Of a stretch of 64,000 nucleotides of DNA, positions 33,271 to 41,726 are shown piece by piece. How positions within the stretch are numbered: position 1 is the first letter of the stretch; each line of letters starts with the position of its first letter. Origin of the DNA: Betaproteobacteria bacterium Ga0077526 (GTDB lineage: Bacteria; Pseudomonadota; Gammaproteobacteria; Burkholderiales; Ga0077523); the NCBI GenBank assembly GCA_001464765.1, contig LNDV01000034.1, positions 1,030,671 through 1,094,670 of the forward strand, in the 5' to 3' direction. The notes under the pieces are model-generated. The model did not search any database and was not told the origin of the DNA. It saw only the letters and a list, made by a program, of their open reading frames with translations. The position numbers were made by a program, and so were the translations under genes.

Positions 33271-34677
33271 ATGCCCTACGCCCATTCGATCGGATCGCAA
33301 CGCTACGTCTTCGAGGACCTCCGCACGCTCATGGCGCGGGCCACGCCCGCGCGCTCCGGCGACGAGCTGGCCGGCGTCGCCGCGCAGAGCAGCGCCGAGC
33401 GCGCGGCGGCGCAGATGGCCCTCGCGGACGTTCCGCTCCGTGCTTTTCTCAACGAAGCGGTCGTCCCGTACGAAGAGGATGAGGTCACCCGCCTAATCAT
33501 CGATACTCACGACGCCGGGGCGTTTGCGCCGCTTGCTCATCTGACGGTCGGCGGCCTTCGGGACTGGCTGCTGTCCGACCAGGCGGACAGCGCTGCTCTG
33601 ACCAGGGCGGCGCGCGGGTTCACGCCCGAGATGGCGGCGGCGGTCAGCAAGATCATGCGTCATCAGGATCTCATCCTCGTGGCGCGCAAGTGCCGGGTCG
33701 AGACCCGGTTCCGCGACACCGTCGGTCTCCCCGGGCGGCTGTCCACCCGCCTGCAGCCGAATCATCCGACCGACAGCGCAGCGGGCATTGCCGCGAGCGT
33801 GCTCGACGGTCTGCTCTACGGCAGTGGCGATGCCGTGATCGGCATCAACCCCGCGAGCGACAACGTCGCGCAGGTCACGCTGCTACTCGAGATGCTGGAC
33901 GCCGTGATCCAGCGCTACGAGATCCCCACGCAGAGCTGCGTGCTCACGCACGTCACCAACACCATCCAGTGCATCGAGCGCGGCGCGCCGGTGGACCTTG
34001 TATTCCAGTCCATCGGCGGGACCGAGGGCACCAACCGCAGTTTCGGCATCGATCTGGCGGTGCTGGGCGAAGCGCGCGACGCCGCGCTGTCGCTCGAGCG
34101 CGGCGCGATGTTCGCGGACGGGCGGCGCGGGACCAACGTGATGTACTTCGAGACGGGGCAGGGCAGCGCGCTATCGGCCCAGGCGAACCATGGGTGCGAC
34201 CAGCAGACGATCGAAGCGCGGGCGTATGCGGTGGCGCGAAGGTTCGAGCCGCTGCTGGTGAACAGCGTGGTCGGGTTCATCGGTCCGGAGTATCTGTACG
34301 ACGGCCGGCAGATCATCCGCGCCGGGCTGGAAGACCACTTCTGCGCGAAACTGCTTGGCCTGCCGATGGGTTGCGACATCTGCTACACCAATCACGCCGA
34401 GGCCGACCAGAACGACATGGACACGCTGCTCACGCTGCTGGGCGTGGCCGGGTGCAGCTTCATCATGGGCATCCCCGGTTCCGACGACGTGATGCTCAAC
34501 TACCAGACGACTTCCTTTCACGATGCGCTCTACGCGCGTCGAGTACTGGGTCTGAAGCCGGCGCCCGAGTTCGAGCAGTGGCTGGAGAAGATGCGCATCA
34601 CGCAGCCCGGCTCCCCGGACCGACTGGTGGATGCCCTGCCGCCCGCGTTCGGACGCATGCTGGAGCATCGGGTATGA
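33271..34677 (+). CDS. eutB: Ethanolamine ammonia-lyase large subunit EutB
   Basis: The 468-residue catalytic subunit of adenosylcobalamin-dependent ethanolamine ammonia-lyase converts ethanolamine to acetaldehyde and ammonia. Family segments include KIMRHQDLILVARKCRV, GRLSTRLQPNHPTDS, GLLYGSGDAVIGINPASDN and FQSIGGTEGTNRSFGID. Length matches the usual 450-470. It overlaps eutC by 4 bases. No microcompartment, reactivase (eutA) or aldehyde dehydrogenase genes are linked, as is usual for the short, non-microcompartment eut operon. Confidence 0.95.
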   Translation: MPYAHSIGSQRYVFEDLRTLMARATPARSGDELAGVAAQSSAERAAAQMALADVPLRAFLNEAVVPYEEDEVTRLIIDTHDAGAFAPLAHLTVGGLRDWLLSDQADSAALTRAARGFTPEMAAAVSKIMRHQDLILVARKCRVETRFRDTVGLPGRLSTRLQPNHPTDSAAGIAASVLDGLLYGSGDAVIGINPASDNVAQVTLLLEMLDAVIQRYEIPTQSCVLTHVTNTIQCIERGAPVDLVFQSIGGTEGTNRSFGIDLAVLGEARDAALSLERGAMFADGRRGTNVMYFETGQGSALSAQANHGCDQQTIEARAYAVARRFEPLLVNSVVGFIGPEYLYDGRQIIRAGLEDHFCAKLLGLPMGCDICYTNHAEADQNDMDTLLTLLGVAGCSFIMGIPGSDDVMLNYQTTSFHDALYARRVLGLKPAPEFEQWLEKMRITQPGSPDRLVDALPPAFGRMLEHRV

Positions 34678-35465
34678 GCGACGCCGTCACGAAGAACCCG
34701 TGGAGCGTGCTCCGCAAGCACACGCCTGCCCGGATCGGCCTGGGGCGCAGCGGTATCAGTCAGCCTACGTCCGTGCAGCTGGAGTTTCAGCTGGCACACG
34801 CGCAGGCGCGGGATGCTGTGCACCGGCCGTTCGATCACGATGCGGTGGAGGTCGCGGTGCAGGCTCTGGGTTTGCCGACGCTGCAATTGCACAGCGCTGC
34901 AGCGGATCGCCCGACCTACCTGAAGCGGCCGGATCTTGGTCGGCGCCTGGACGAAGCGTCCCGCTCCAGACTGGAAGCCCTGGAAATGGAAGGCAGACCG
35001 GACGTCGCCGTGGTGATCGCCGACGGTCTGTCGGCGCTGGCTGTGGAGAGTCACGCGGCGCCGTTCGCGGCATTGCTGAGGACAGCGCTCGGAGCCGGGT
35101 GGCGCTGGGCACCGGTGGCCATCGTGCGGCAGGGGCGCGTGGCGGTCGGTGACCCCATCGGCCACGCGCTGGGCGCCCGTCTCGTCGTCGTTCTCATCGG
35201 CGAGCGGCCGGGACTCAGCTCACCAGACAGCATGGGTGTCTACGTGACGTGGGCACCGCGTCCCGGGCGCGTGGACGCCGAGCGCAACTGCATTTCCAAT
35301 GTGCGACCGGAGGGGCTCGCCCTGCAGGCGGCAGCCGATCGGCTCGCCTGGTTGCTGCGCGAAGCGCGGCAGCGCGAACTCACCGGTGTGGACTTGAAGG
35401 ACGAGAGCGTTCCGGCGCTCGCACCTGTGAACATGGCGGACAGCTTCCTGCTGTCCGGTGACTGA
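34674..35465 (+). CDS. eutC: Ethanolamine ammonia-lyase small subunit EutC
   Basis: The 263-residue small subunit completes the ethanolamine ammonia-lyase and helps bind cobalamin. Family segments include NPWSVLRKHTPARIGLGRSG at the N-terminus, LEFQLAHAQARDAVH, VVIADGLSALA, GERPGLSSPDSMGVYVTW and AERNCISNVRPEGL. The ATG overlaps the eutB stop (ATGA). It is the last gene of the operon and is convergent with the VOC gene. Confidence 0.94.
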   Translation: MSDAVTKNPWSVLRKHTPARIGLGRSGISQPTSVQLEFQLAHAQARDAVHRPFDHDAVEVAVQALGLPTLQLHSAAADRPTYLKRPDLGRRLDEASRSRLEALEMEGRPDVAVVIADGLSALAVESHAAPFAALLRTALGAGWRWAPVAIVRQGRVAVGDPIGHALGARLVVVLIGERPGLSSPDSMGVYVTWAPRPGRVDAERNCISNVRPEGLALQAAADRLAWLLREARQRELTGVDLKDESVPALAPVNMADSFLLSGD

Positions 35466-35488
35466 GCTGCCGAAGGGCCGGCCGCGGG

Positions 35489-35971
35489 TCAGTTCCTGGC
35501 CTTGGTCGCCTGCCACTCCGCGAGAATCGTCCGCGCGTTCTTCTCGCCGACTTCCGCTTCTCCCGCTTCGCCCACGGGTGCCGTGAGTTCGATCACATAA
35601 CCGTTGGGGTCACGGAAGTAGACCGACTCGATGAATCCGTGGTCCGACGGACCGCGGACCTCCATGCCCATCCGGATGGCCTTCTGCCGCATGGTCTCGA
35701 GCACGGGATGGTCGACTTCCAGGGCGATGTGCAGGTCGAAGTCATGCTGCTCCTTGAACTCGAAGGGCATGTCCGGCGCCTCGAAGAACGCGAGGAACGA
35801 GCCGTCGCCCAGGCGGTAGAAGGAATGCAGCACGTTGGTGTCTCGGCCCGATTTGGTCACCCGGATCGGGAAAGCGAGGGCGAGCGGCATGCCCAGGAAG
35901 TCCTCGTAGAACCGGCGGGTTTCCTCCGCATCCCGGCAGCGGTAGGCGTTGTGATGCAGTTTCTTCAGCAT
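35489..35971 (-). CDS. VOC-family (glyoxalase/dioxygenase fold) protein
   Basis: The 160-residue protein has paired beta-alpha-beta-beta-beta units of the vicinal oxygen chelate fold: KLHHNAYRCRDAEETRRFYEDFLGM at the start and HIALEVDHP plus SVYFRDPNGYVIELTAPV near residues 82-130. The conserved His and Glu residues suggest a metal site. AGGAAAGGAAG precedes the ATG. It lies 16 bases after a glutathione transferase-like gene on the same strand, suggesting joint detoxification or aromatic metabolism. Substrate unknown. Confidence 0.8.
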   Translation of the reverse strand: MLKKLHHNAYRCRDAEETRRFYEDFLGMPLALAFPIRVTKSGRDTNVLHSFYRLGDGSFLAFFEAPDMPFEFKEQHDFDLHIALEVDHPVLETMRQKAIRMGMEVRGPSDHGFIESVYFRDPNGYVIELTAPVGEAGEAEVGEKNARTILAEWQATKARN

Positions 35972-35987
35972 GGCACTTCCTTTCCTG

Positions 35988-36665
35988 TCAGAGGCTCACG
36001 AACTCGCCGTCCTGGTAGGGCGCGACGAAGTACGTGTAGAACGCCTCGTTGGTCTGTCGCCAGGTGGGCCGGTCCTTGATGGTCTTCAGCCAGCGCTGGA
36101 TGTTCGGGTAGCCCGCATAGTCGAGGCGGATCACCTCACCGAGCGTCAGTATCCCCGCGCCCAGGTAGTCGGCGAGAGTCATCGTGTCTCCCGCCACCCA
36201 TTGTCGTCCTCCGCCCAAGATTCTGCCGTCGAGAATCGCGAGCCACCGCCGCGCTTTCTCGCAGCCCCATTCCAGGTGCCCCGACTGCACGGCGGGGTCG
36301 GGACGCCGGTAGTGCGGCAGCACCTGCGGATACACGACGCCATAGCCCAGCTCGCGGGACAGACCCGTGTTGAACCAGTCCATCATCTCGTTGACCCGGG
36401 CCCGTTGCCGAAGATCCTTCGGATAGGCCGCAGAGTCACACTTGTCGGCCAGGTACTTGAGAATGGCCGAACACTCGGTAAGGCGGAACCCGTCGTCATC
36501 CAGCATGGGCACCTGCTGACTCGGATTGATGTCCGTGTACGCGGGCTGCAGGTGCTCGCCGGTCATCAGGTCGACGACCTGAAATTCGAGGTCGAGCGGA
36601 TGATCGGCCGCGAACGCCATGATGGGCCGGCTGGTCGTGGAAACCGGGTGATAGTAGAGCTTCAT
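35988..36665 (-). CDS. Glutathione S-transferase family protein
   Basis: The 225-residue protein has an N-terminal thioredoxin-like domain (MKLYYHPVSTTSRPIM, with INPSQQVPML and LTECSAILKYLAD typical of the glutathione site) and a C-terminal helical domain. It should conjugate or isomerise small electrophiles using glutathione in the cytoplasm. GGAGGA precedes the ATG at 36665; an upstream in-frame extension is rejected. It is in a short operon with the VOC gene. Confidence 0.85.
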   Translation of the reverse strand: MKLYYHPVSTTSRPIMAFAADHPLDLEFQVVDLMTGEHLQPAYTDINPSQQVPMLDDDGFRLTECSAILKYLADKCDSAAYPKDLRQRARVNEMMDWFNTGLSRELGYGVVYPQVLPHYRRPDPAVQSGHLEWGCEKARRWLAILDGRILGGGRQWVAGDTMTLADYLGAGILTLGEVIRLDYAGYPNIQRWLKTIKDRPTWRQTNEAFYTYFVAPYQDGEFVSL

Positions 36666-36809
36666 TCCGTCCTCCCGAGGCGGATGGGCGAACCGGTGCC
36701 GGCCGCAGTGGCGTGCCGTGCACGGTCTCGTTCTGTTCAGGGGAATGCGCGTCGTGCAATTTGCTGCGCGGCGGCAGGATGCCACAAGGCTCGCGCGGCG
36801 ACGACCCCG

Positions 36810-37661
36810 TCAGCGCGGGGAAAGCTCGCAGCCGGCGCCGTCGGCGGCGGTGTTGCGCCCCAGCAGGTCCAAAACGGACTTCAGAAGGACGGAGGTGCTC
36901 TGTGTGACCTCCGAAGCCCCGCGCTGCATCAGTTCGTCGCGACGCGACACCGCCAGTGCACCCGCGTAGACGATCACCGGCGGGCCACCATCCTTCACGA
37001 CCGGCTGGTCGAGGAAATCGGCGCCCGCGCTCCAGGAACGATCGGAGGAATCCTTCCGGCCAAGGTCGGTGATCACCAGGTCGTAGCTCTCGCTGGCCAG
37101 CTGCTCCAGGGCTTCCGCCGTCGAGACCACGCAGTCGAACACGATGCCGTGAGGGCGCAGCCAGCGACGCTCGTTCTCGTTGTTGGCGGGCTTGTCGTCG
37201 ACCCAGAGCACGCGGGCGGCGCGCCTCGGGGTAACAGCGAGGGAGGGTACGGCGGCCACGCAGGCTTCGATGTCCGCATGCAGGGATGCCCGCCGGAGCG
37301 AAAGGGCGTTGTGCCGGCGAAGCCAGCGCAACTCGGGTGGCAGGGCGTCCCCACTTGGCATCCGGCCGCCTTCGACGAGGACCGGCACGATACCGATGCT
37401 GTGAAAGCGCGCGCGCTGCCATTCGAAGGCCAGGACGCTCGCGGGCTCGCCGAGCCGGCTCGCGTCGAACGCCGCCCCCATCAGCACGAGCATCACGTTC
37501 GCGCGGGCCACGTTGTACGCGATGACCTGCCGGTACATTTCGCCGACGCCGATGCTGCCTGTGTCCACGAAGGCCTCGTGACCGGCGAGCCGCAGCGCAT
37601 AGCCGAGGGCGTGGGCCGCGAGGGCGGTGTCGGCGCGCTGGTAGGACACGAACACGTTCAT
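36810..37661 (-). CDS. TIR-domain protein fused to a receiver-like domain
   Basis: The 283-residue protein has an N-terminal TIR domain (about 1-135; MNVFVSYQRAD at the start) with a candidate NADase glutamate at E80 (AFEWQRARF). Residues about 150-265 form a response-regulator receiver fold: acidic pair D155-D156 (VLWVDDKP), candidate phosphoacceptor D199 (LVITDLG) and the VIVYAG strand. The usual Lys after the last strand is not found (GASEVTQSTS), so signalling may be altered. No histidine kinase is adjacent. GGAGAT precedes the ATG. It could be an NAD-consuming effector controlled through the receiver half. Confidence 0.8.
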   Translation of the reverse strand: MNVFVSYQRADTALAAHALGYALRLAGHEAFVDTGSIGVGEMYRQVIAYNVARANVMLVLMGAAFDASRLGEPASVLAFEWQRARFHSIGIVPVLVEGGRMPSGDALPPELRWLRRHNALSLRRASLHADIEACVAAVPSLAVTPRRAARVLWVDDKPANNENERRWLRPHGIVFDCVVSTAEALEQLASESYDLVITDLGRKDSSDRSWSAGADFLDQPVVKDGGPPVIVYAGALAVSRRDELMQRGASEVTQSTSVLLKSVLDLLGRNTAADGAGCELSPR

Positions 37662-37974
37662 CGTCGCATCTCCGGTTTTCCCTGAGCGGACGACTCTACC
37701 AAATGCCGCTGCGGACTCTCAGGGGCCCGCGAGAACCGCAAGGGCGTCCAGCCGGAGGCGTTCGAGCGTGGTCGCCCCGGCATGCGCATGAACGGACCGG
37801 CTGTTACCGTTCCACCGCAGGAAAGTCGACGCTGTGTTGTCCCGGATCGCGTGCCACGCCTCGTTCTAGAACGACGGCGGCACGCATGGCTCGGGCGCCC
37901 GATCGACTCGCTTCAGGACCGCGGCGCTGTCCGGAACCTCGGGGGCGTCCGACATCCGGCGCCGCCGAGTGCGT
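37662..37974. other. 313-base intergenic region
   Basis: No gene was recognised between the TIR-receiver gene and the small membrane protein. It contains one perfect 14-base palindrome, described separately. Confidence 0.45.
37861..37874. promoter_or_regulatory. Perfect 14-base palindrome upstream of the TIR-receiver gene
   Basis: TCGTTCTAGAACGA is fully self-complementary and lies about 200 bases before the TIR-receiver start, in a non-coding stretch. It could be an operator for a dimeric repressor. No cognate regulator is identified. Confidence 0.3.
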
Positions 37975-38277
37975 CTACTTGCCGGCGAGCAGCACCTTGA
38001 GAGTGAGCCAGGCCCAGACGACCAGAAGGAGCACGATGATCACGAACAGCGCCTTGCCGAGTGCACAGAGTCGCTGCCCGGCGGCATCGAACTCGGCGGG
38101 GCGGAACGGCCACCAAAGGTCTTTCTTGAAGAGTCGGGCGCTGGAGCCGTCCGCCACCGCGGTGCGGCCCTGACTGAACGCCAGGACGCTGATGAACAGG
38201 TATACGACGCCGAAGATGAAGGCGACGAGCAGTACGGAGGCAGGAGACAGCGACTGCAGATACGCGGGGGTGCTCAT
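37975..38277 (-). CDS. Small two-helix membrane protein
   Basis: The 100-residue protein has two membrane helices (about 15-34 and 74-97) joined by a loop of about 40 residues containing WWPFRP. AGAGGAAC precedes the ATG, which supports the start and a real gene. I do not recognise a family. It lies 137 bases after another membrane protein gene on the same strand and may share its transcript. Confidence 0.6.
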   Translation of the reverse strand: MSTPAYLQSLSPASVLLVAFIFGVVYLFISVLAFSQGRTAVADGSSARLFKKDLWWPFRPAEFDAAGQRLCALGKALFVIIVLLLVVWAWLTLKVLLAGK

Positions 38278-38414
38278 GGGCTCAGTTCCTCTGGTCGGGC
38301 CACGGGGAAGGCTGGATGATAAATCCACTTGGGGAAGGTCCGCACAAGCGATGCAATCCGCGTAGGTTGTGCGGACCCTCCCAGGCATCCGTGGCAGCCC
38401 CCGTGTCCGGACGC

Positions 38415-38990
38415 TTAAGGCCGTCGCGTCGGCGGAAGATGGATTCTCGGGGCGCTCTCGACAGGCCTTGCCCGGTCGGTGATCGACTTGCGGTGGTAGG
38501 CCGCGGCGGTCCGGAGCACGTCGAATGAGGAACAGGACAGAGCCCGCAGGCTCACGTTCCAGTGGCCGGCGAAGTGCCACTTCTGGTAGGCCCGCTGAAG
38601 AAAGTAGGGGCCATGCAGGTAATCCTTCGCGACCTCCGTGCTTCTGAATTCGATGCAGAGGATCATGGCTCCCGACTTGATGGGGGCGCTGCGCGAGAGG
38701 TAGACGTTCTCCACATGCTCCCAGTCCACGAAGGGGTGCGGCTCCCGGATGTCCGTAATGCCCTTGGCGTCGATCGTTACCACCGGGCCCTTGAACGACC
38801 AGGCCCGGAGGTAGCGCCGATAGAGCGACACCGCAAACGGTGCCCAGAAGAGCGTCCAGAGCACGCCGAAGATAGATATCGCACCGCCGAACGCCAGAAC
38901 CCGGAAGGTAGTCGTCGCGAGGTGTACGGAGATGACTGTGACGACGACGAGGACGAACCCGGCGAACGGCCGCGAGTAGCGCAGTGTCAT
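38415..38990 (-). CDS. Membrane protein with PH-like cytoplasmic domain (STM3941-like)
   Basis: The 191-residue protein has two membrane helices (about 8-27 and 32-52) followed by a beta-rich soluble domain (VTIDAKGITDIREPHPFVDWEHVENVYL), which resembles bacterial PH-like or STM3941-type membrane proteins. TGGAG precedes the ATG at 38990. Function unknown. An in-frame Arg/Pro-rich extension upstream is not considered part of the gene. Confidence 0.6.
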   Translation of the reverse strand: MTLRYSRPFAGFVLVVVTVISVHLATTTFRVLAFGGAISIFGVLWTLFWAPFAVSLYRRYLRAWSFKGPVVTIDAKGITDIREPHPFVDWEHVENVYLSRSAPIKSGAMILCIEFRSTEVAKDYLHGPYFLQRAYQKWHFAGHWNVSLRALSCSSFDVLRTAAAYHRKSITDRARPVESAPRIHLPPTRRP

Positions 38991-39161
38991 CGGCTCCAGC
39001 TTCGCGGGCGGTCGGGGTCTGCGCATTCGTGTCGGCGGTTGACGTGAAAGGGCCGCCGCTTCGCCCGGAGATCGGTCGGAACGGCGGGGCTTGCGTGAGC
39101 CATGCCCGATGCCCAGCAGCCTCGATGCCAGTTTGTCCGCCGGCAGGGGAAGCCGGCAACG

Positions 39162-39195
39162 GCAGCCCCCCCAGGCGTCATGCCGGGGGGGCTGC
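39162..39195 (-). terminator. Strong hairpin downstream of the SnoaL-like gene
   Basis: A perfect 11-base stem (GCAGCCCCCCC / GGGGGGGCTGC) with a 12-base loop lies 29 bases past the stop of the leftward SnoaL-like gene. A second 6-base stem (GCCGGC / GCCGGC, 39139-39157) follows it. No U-tract is present. Confidence 0.55.
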
Positions 39196-39223
39196 GTCGG
39201 CCCTATGCCGAGCGAATCCGACC

Positions 39224-40093
39224 TCAGAACTTGCCGTTGCCGTTCTTCCACTCGGCCCGCGGGGGAATCGGCTCGATGGTGTCCCAGTGTTCCGCGATCT
39301 TGCCGTTCTGCACGCGGAACAGGTCGAAGAACGCCACGTGCTTCCCGGCAAAGTTGCCTTCGCTCGCGACCAGCACGAAGTTGCCTTCCCCCAGCACCTT
39401 GTGAATGCGGTCGTACTTGAGCGAGATGCCCGCCTTTGCCAACGCCTGCAGCGCCTCGCCGAGGCCCGACAGGCCGTCTGCGATCTGGGGGTTGTGCTGC
39501 ACGTAGTTGTTCCCGTCGTAGTAGCCGGCCAGCTTCTCCAGGCGCCCGTTGACCAGGATGTCGTCCACGAACGCCTTTACGAGCGCCTTGTTGGCGGCCG
39601 TGCGGTCGAGGTCGGTGGCCTGCGTGGGGCCGTCGATCATCGTGTGGCCGCTGGGGTTCGGGGCGGCCGGCTTTTCCTGCAGGTTGTCCCAGTGCTCGAC
39701 GATCTTGCCGTTCTCGAAGCGGAAGACATCGAAACCGATCTTCGGCCCGAAGAAGTCGTACTCGCTATGCGCGAAGACGTGGTCGCCGTCCTGGAACACA
39801 CGCACCGTGTTCACCTTGGCGGAATCCTTCGGCAGCATCTTGAGCACGGCACCCAGTCCTTCGAGCCCGTCGCCGACGGCGAGGTTGTGCTGGATGTACT
39901 TGCCGGGGTTGATGCTGGCGACCGGTGCGGGATTGCCGGTCTCGATGCTCTTGAGCAGGTCGACGACCTGCTGCTTCTCGGTGGTCATGGGGGCGTCCTT
40001 GCTGGGTTTCGAGGGCGTTTCTGCGGCGTTGACGCTGCCGATCAGGCTGGCGGCGGCGAGAGCGGCGAGCAGTGCGCGTCTAGGGAAGGTCAT
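39224..40093 (-). CDS. Secreted protein with two tandem SnoaL-like domains
   Basis: The 289-residue precursor has a signal peptide (about 1-23, VNAA) and two similar SnoaL-like (NTF2-fold) domains. Matching segments are YIQHNLAVGDGLEGLG / YVQHNPQIADGLSGLG and RFENGKIVEHWDNLQ / RVQNGKIAEHWDTIE. SnoaL-like proteins are small cyclase-fold proteins of varied function; two in one exported chain is unusual. AGGA precedes the ATG. It is divergent from an AraC regulator 168 bases away, which is its likely regulator. Confidence 0.82.
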   Translation of the reverse strand: MTFPRRALLAALAAASLIGSVNAAETPSKPSKDAPMTTEKQQVVDLLKSIETGNPAPVASINPGKYIQHNLAVGDGLEGLGAVLKMLPKDSAKVNTVRVFQDGDHVFAHSEYDFFGPKIGFDVFRFENGKIVEHWDNLQEKPAAPNPSGHTMIDGPTQATDLDRTAANKALVKAFVDDILVNGRLEKLAGYYDGNNYVQHNPQIADGLSGLGEALQALAKAGISLKYDRIHKVLGEGNFVLVASEGNFAGKHVAFFDLFRVQNGKIAEHWDTIEPIPPRAEWKNGNGKF

Positions 40094-40261
40094 GGTCAAA
40101 TCCTGTCGTAGGGGAGGTTGATTCAAGGAAGCGAGCCCGGCTTTCGGTGTTCGCTTCCATGGGGTGCAATGTAAACTCACCCGCTGGACAGACAAGGTCA
40201 ATCGCAGGCACATGATGGTCAAAACTGGGAGTCTCACCGATCTTCGATGCTCGGGAAGCGC

Positions 40262-41146
40262 ATGAGCGCGAGTCGTGCTGCGGTCCGCGAGACGCGCTTT
40301 CACAACCCGAGGCTTACCCGGGTGGGCGTGGATGTGCTGTCGGTGGACCGACTTCGCGCGTACTCGCCGAAGACGCTCGGGCAGCCGGAGCGACTGGAGT
40401 TCTACCTGCTCATGCTCGTCGAGGCCGGCCGTTCCAAGCACCAGGTCGACTTTCTGGACTTGAGCCTGCGTCCCGGCACCGTCGTGTTCGTGCGGCCAGG
40501 ACAAGTGCAGCAGTGGTTCCTGAAGGAGGAACTGCGGGCTGAGCTCGTGCTGATCTCCGCCGAGGCCCTGGCGCCGTCCATCGCCCGGGCTGAGATCGAC
40601 ATGAAGCTGCTTGCGCTACCCGAATGGCCTGCGGTCAGCGTGCCGAGCCGCGCCCTGTTCCGCGGGGTCGCCGCGGACGTCCGCCGCATGCGAAAGGACA
40701 TCGAGCGATTCGAAGGCAGCGAGATCGACGCGGCCATCATCCGGCATGCCGTGCTGGCGCTTCTCCTCCGACTCGCGCGGGAACTGCGGGCGAACCAGGC
40801 GAGGGCCATTGCCACGCGTGAGGGGGAGATTCACCGGTTGTTCGCGCACGAACTGGAATCCGGCTTTCACAAGCGCCTTACGGTGCTGGACTACGCGAGG
40901 CGGCTCGGCTACTCGGAGAGCACGCTTTCCCGCGCCTGTGTGGCGACCATCGGCCGGACGGCGAAACAGGCGATTGACGTACGCGTGGTCCTCGAAGCGA
41001 AGCGGCTCCTGGTCCACAGCGACGTGACGGTCGTGGGTATCGGTCACCAGCTCGGCTTCGCGGAGCCGACGAACTTCGTGAAGTTCTTCCGGAGGCTGGA
41101 GGGCATGACGCCGCTGGAGTTCCGTGCGCGGGCGCTGGGTGTCTGA
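40262..41146 (+). CDS. AraC-family transcriptional regulator
   Basis: The 294-residue protein has an N-terminal cupin-like ligand domain (QVDFLDLSLRPGTVVFVRPGQVQQW) and a C-terminal AraC DNA-binding domain with two helix-turn-helix motifs (LTVLDYARRLGYSESTLSRACV; VTVVGIGHQLGFAEPTNFVKFFRRLEGMTPLEFR). The ATG at 40262 is chosen over 40247 because only it has a GGGAAG close upstream. It is divergent from the SnoaL-like gene. Confidence 0.85.
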   Translation: MSASRAAVRETRFHNPRLTRVGVDVLSVDRLRAYSPKTLGQPERLEFYLLMLVEAGRSKHQVDFLDLSLRPGTVVFVRPGQVQQWFLKEELRAELVLISAEALAPSIARAEIDMKLLALPEWPAVSVPSRALFRGVAADVRRMRKDIERFEGSEIDAAIIRHAVLALLLRLARELRANQARAIATREGEIHRLFAHELESGFHKRLTVLDYARRLGYSESTLSRACVATIGRTAKQAIDVRVVLEAKRLLVHSDVTVVGIGHQLGFAEPTNFVKFFRRLEGMTPLEFRARALGV

Positions 41147-41149
41147 GCC

Positions 41150-41560
41150 TCAGGGCTCCGGCGTGCCGGTGTCGTCGGCGCCGCGCTGAAGCTCGTCGCG
41201 CGCAGACGCCGCCAGCACCTGATACTTCCGACGGAATGCGTCGAGCGCGTCTTCCTCCAGTTCCTCCAGATCCAGCAGCGCGTTGTGCGCACCTCGCGTT
41301 GCCCGGATCAGTTCGTCGAGCTTCACCTGGATCGCCTCCGTGTCGCGGTTCTGCGTGTTCTGGATCAGGAAGACCATGAGGAACGTGACGATCGTCGTGC
41401 CCGTGTTGATCACGAGCTGCCACGTGTCGCTGAAGCCGAAGAGGGGGCCTGTGACGATCCAGACGGCGATCACGCCGACCGCCAGCGCGAATGTCTTCGG
41501 CCGGCCGCAGTAGCGGGAAGTGGATTTGGCGAGATTCGAGTACCAGGAGACCGTTCGCAT
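41150..41560 (-). CDS. Low-affinity iron permease family membrane protein
   Basis: The 136-residue protein has two membrane helices (about 24-44 and 50-68) and the family segment TGPLFGFSDTWQLVINTGTTIVTFLMVFLIQNTQNRDT. The name comes from yeast Fet4-related domains; most bacterial members are uncharacterised and iron transport is not shown. The C-terminal third is a charged helical tail. It ends 3 bases from the convergent AraC gene. Confidence 0.8.
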   Translation of the reverse strand: MRTVSWYSNLAKSTSRYCGRPKTFALAVGVIAVWIVTGPLFGFSDTWQLVINTGTTIVTFLMVFLIQNTQNRDTEAIQVKLDELIRATRGAHNALLDLEELEEDALDAFRRKYQVLAASARDELQRGADDTGTPEP

Positions 41561-41726
41561 GTCGCATCACTCCAGCATCGTCAGTTGACCCTGGCGATCA
41601 TACGGTCTGGTGAGGGCCGTCGCGTTCACGACAGATGACTTCGCTTGTGAAGCAGGCGGTTCCTAAGGTCGCCCGACGGTGTGCCGTTAGCAACCGTGTC
41701 CCCAAAGTAGAGTCACCTCCTCACCG

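Noticed and set aside
36496..37422. 308-codon minus-strand frame spanning the GST and TIR-receiver genes
   Set aside because: It overlaps two well-supported genes in another frame and has an Arg-rich, motif-free translation.
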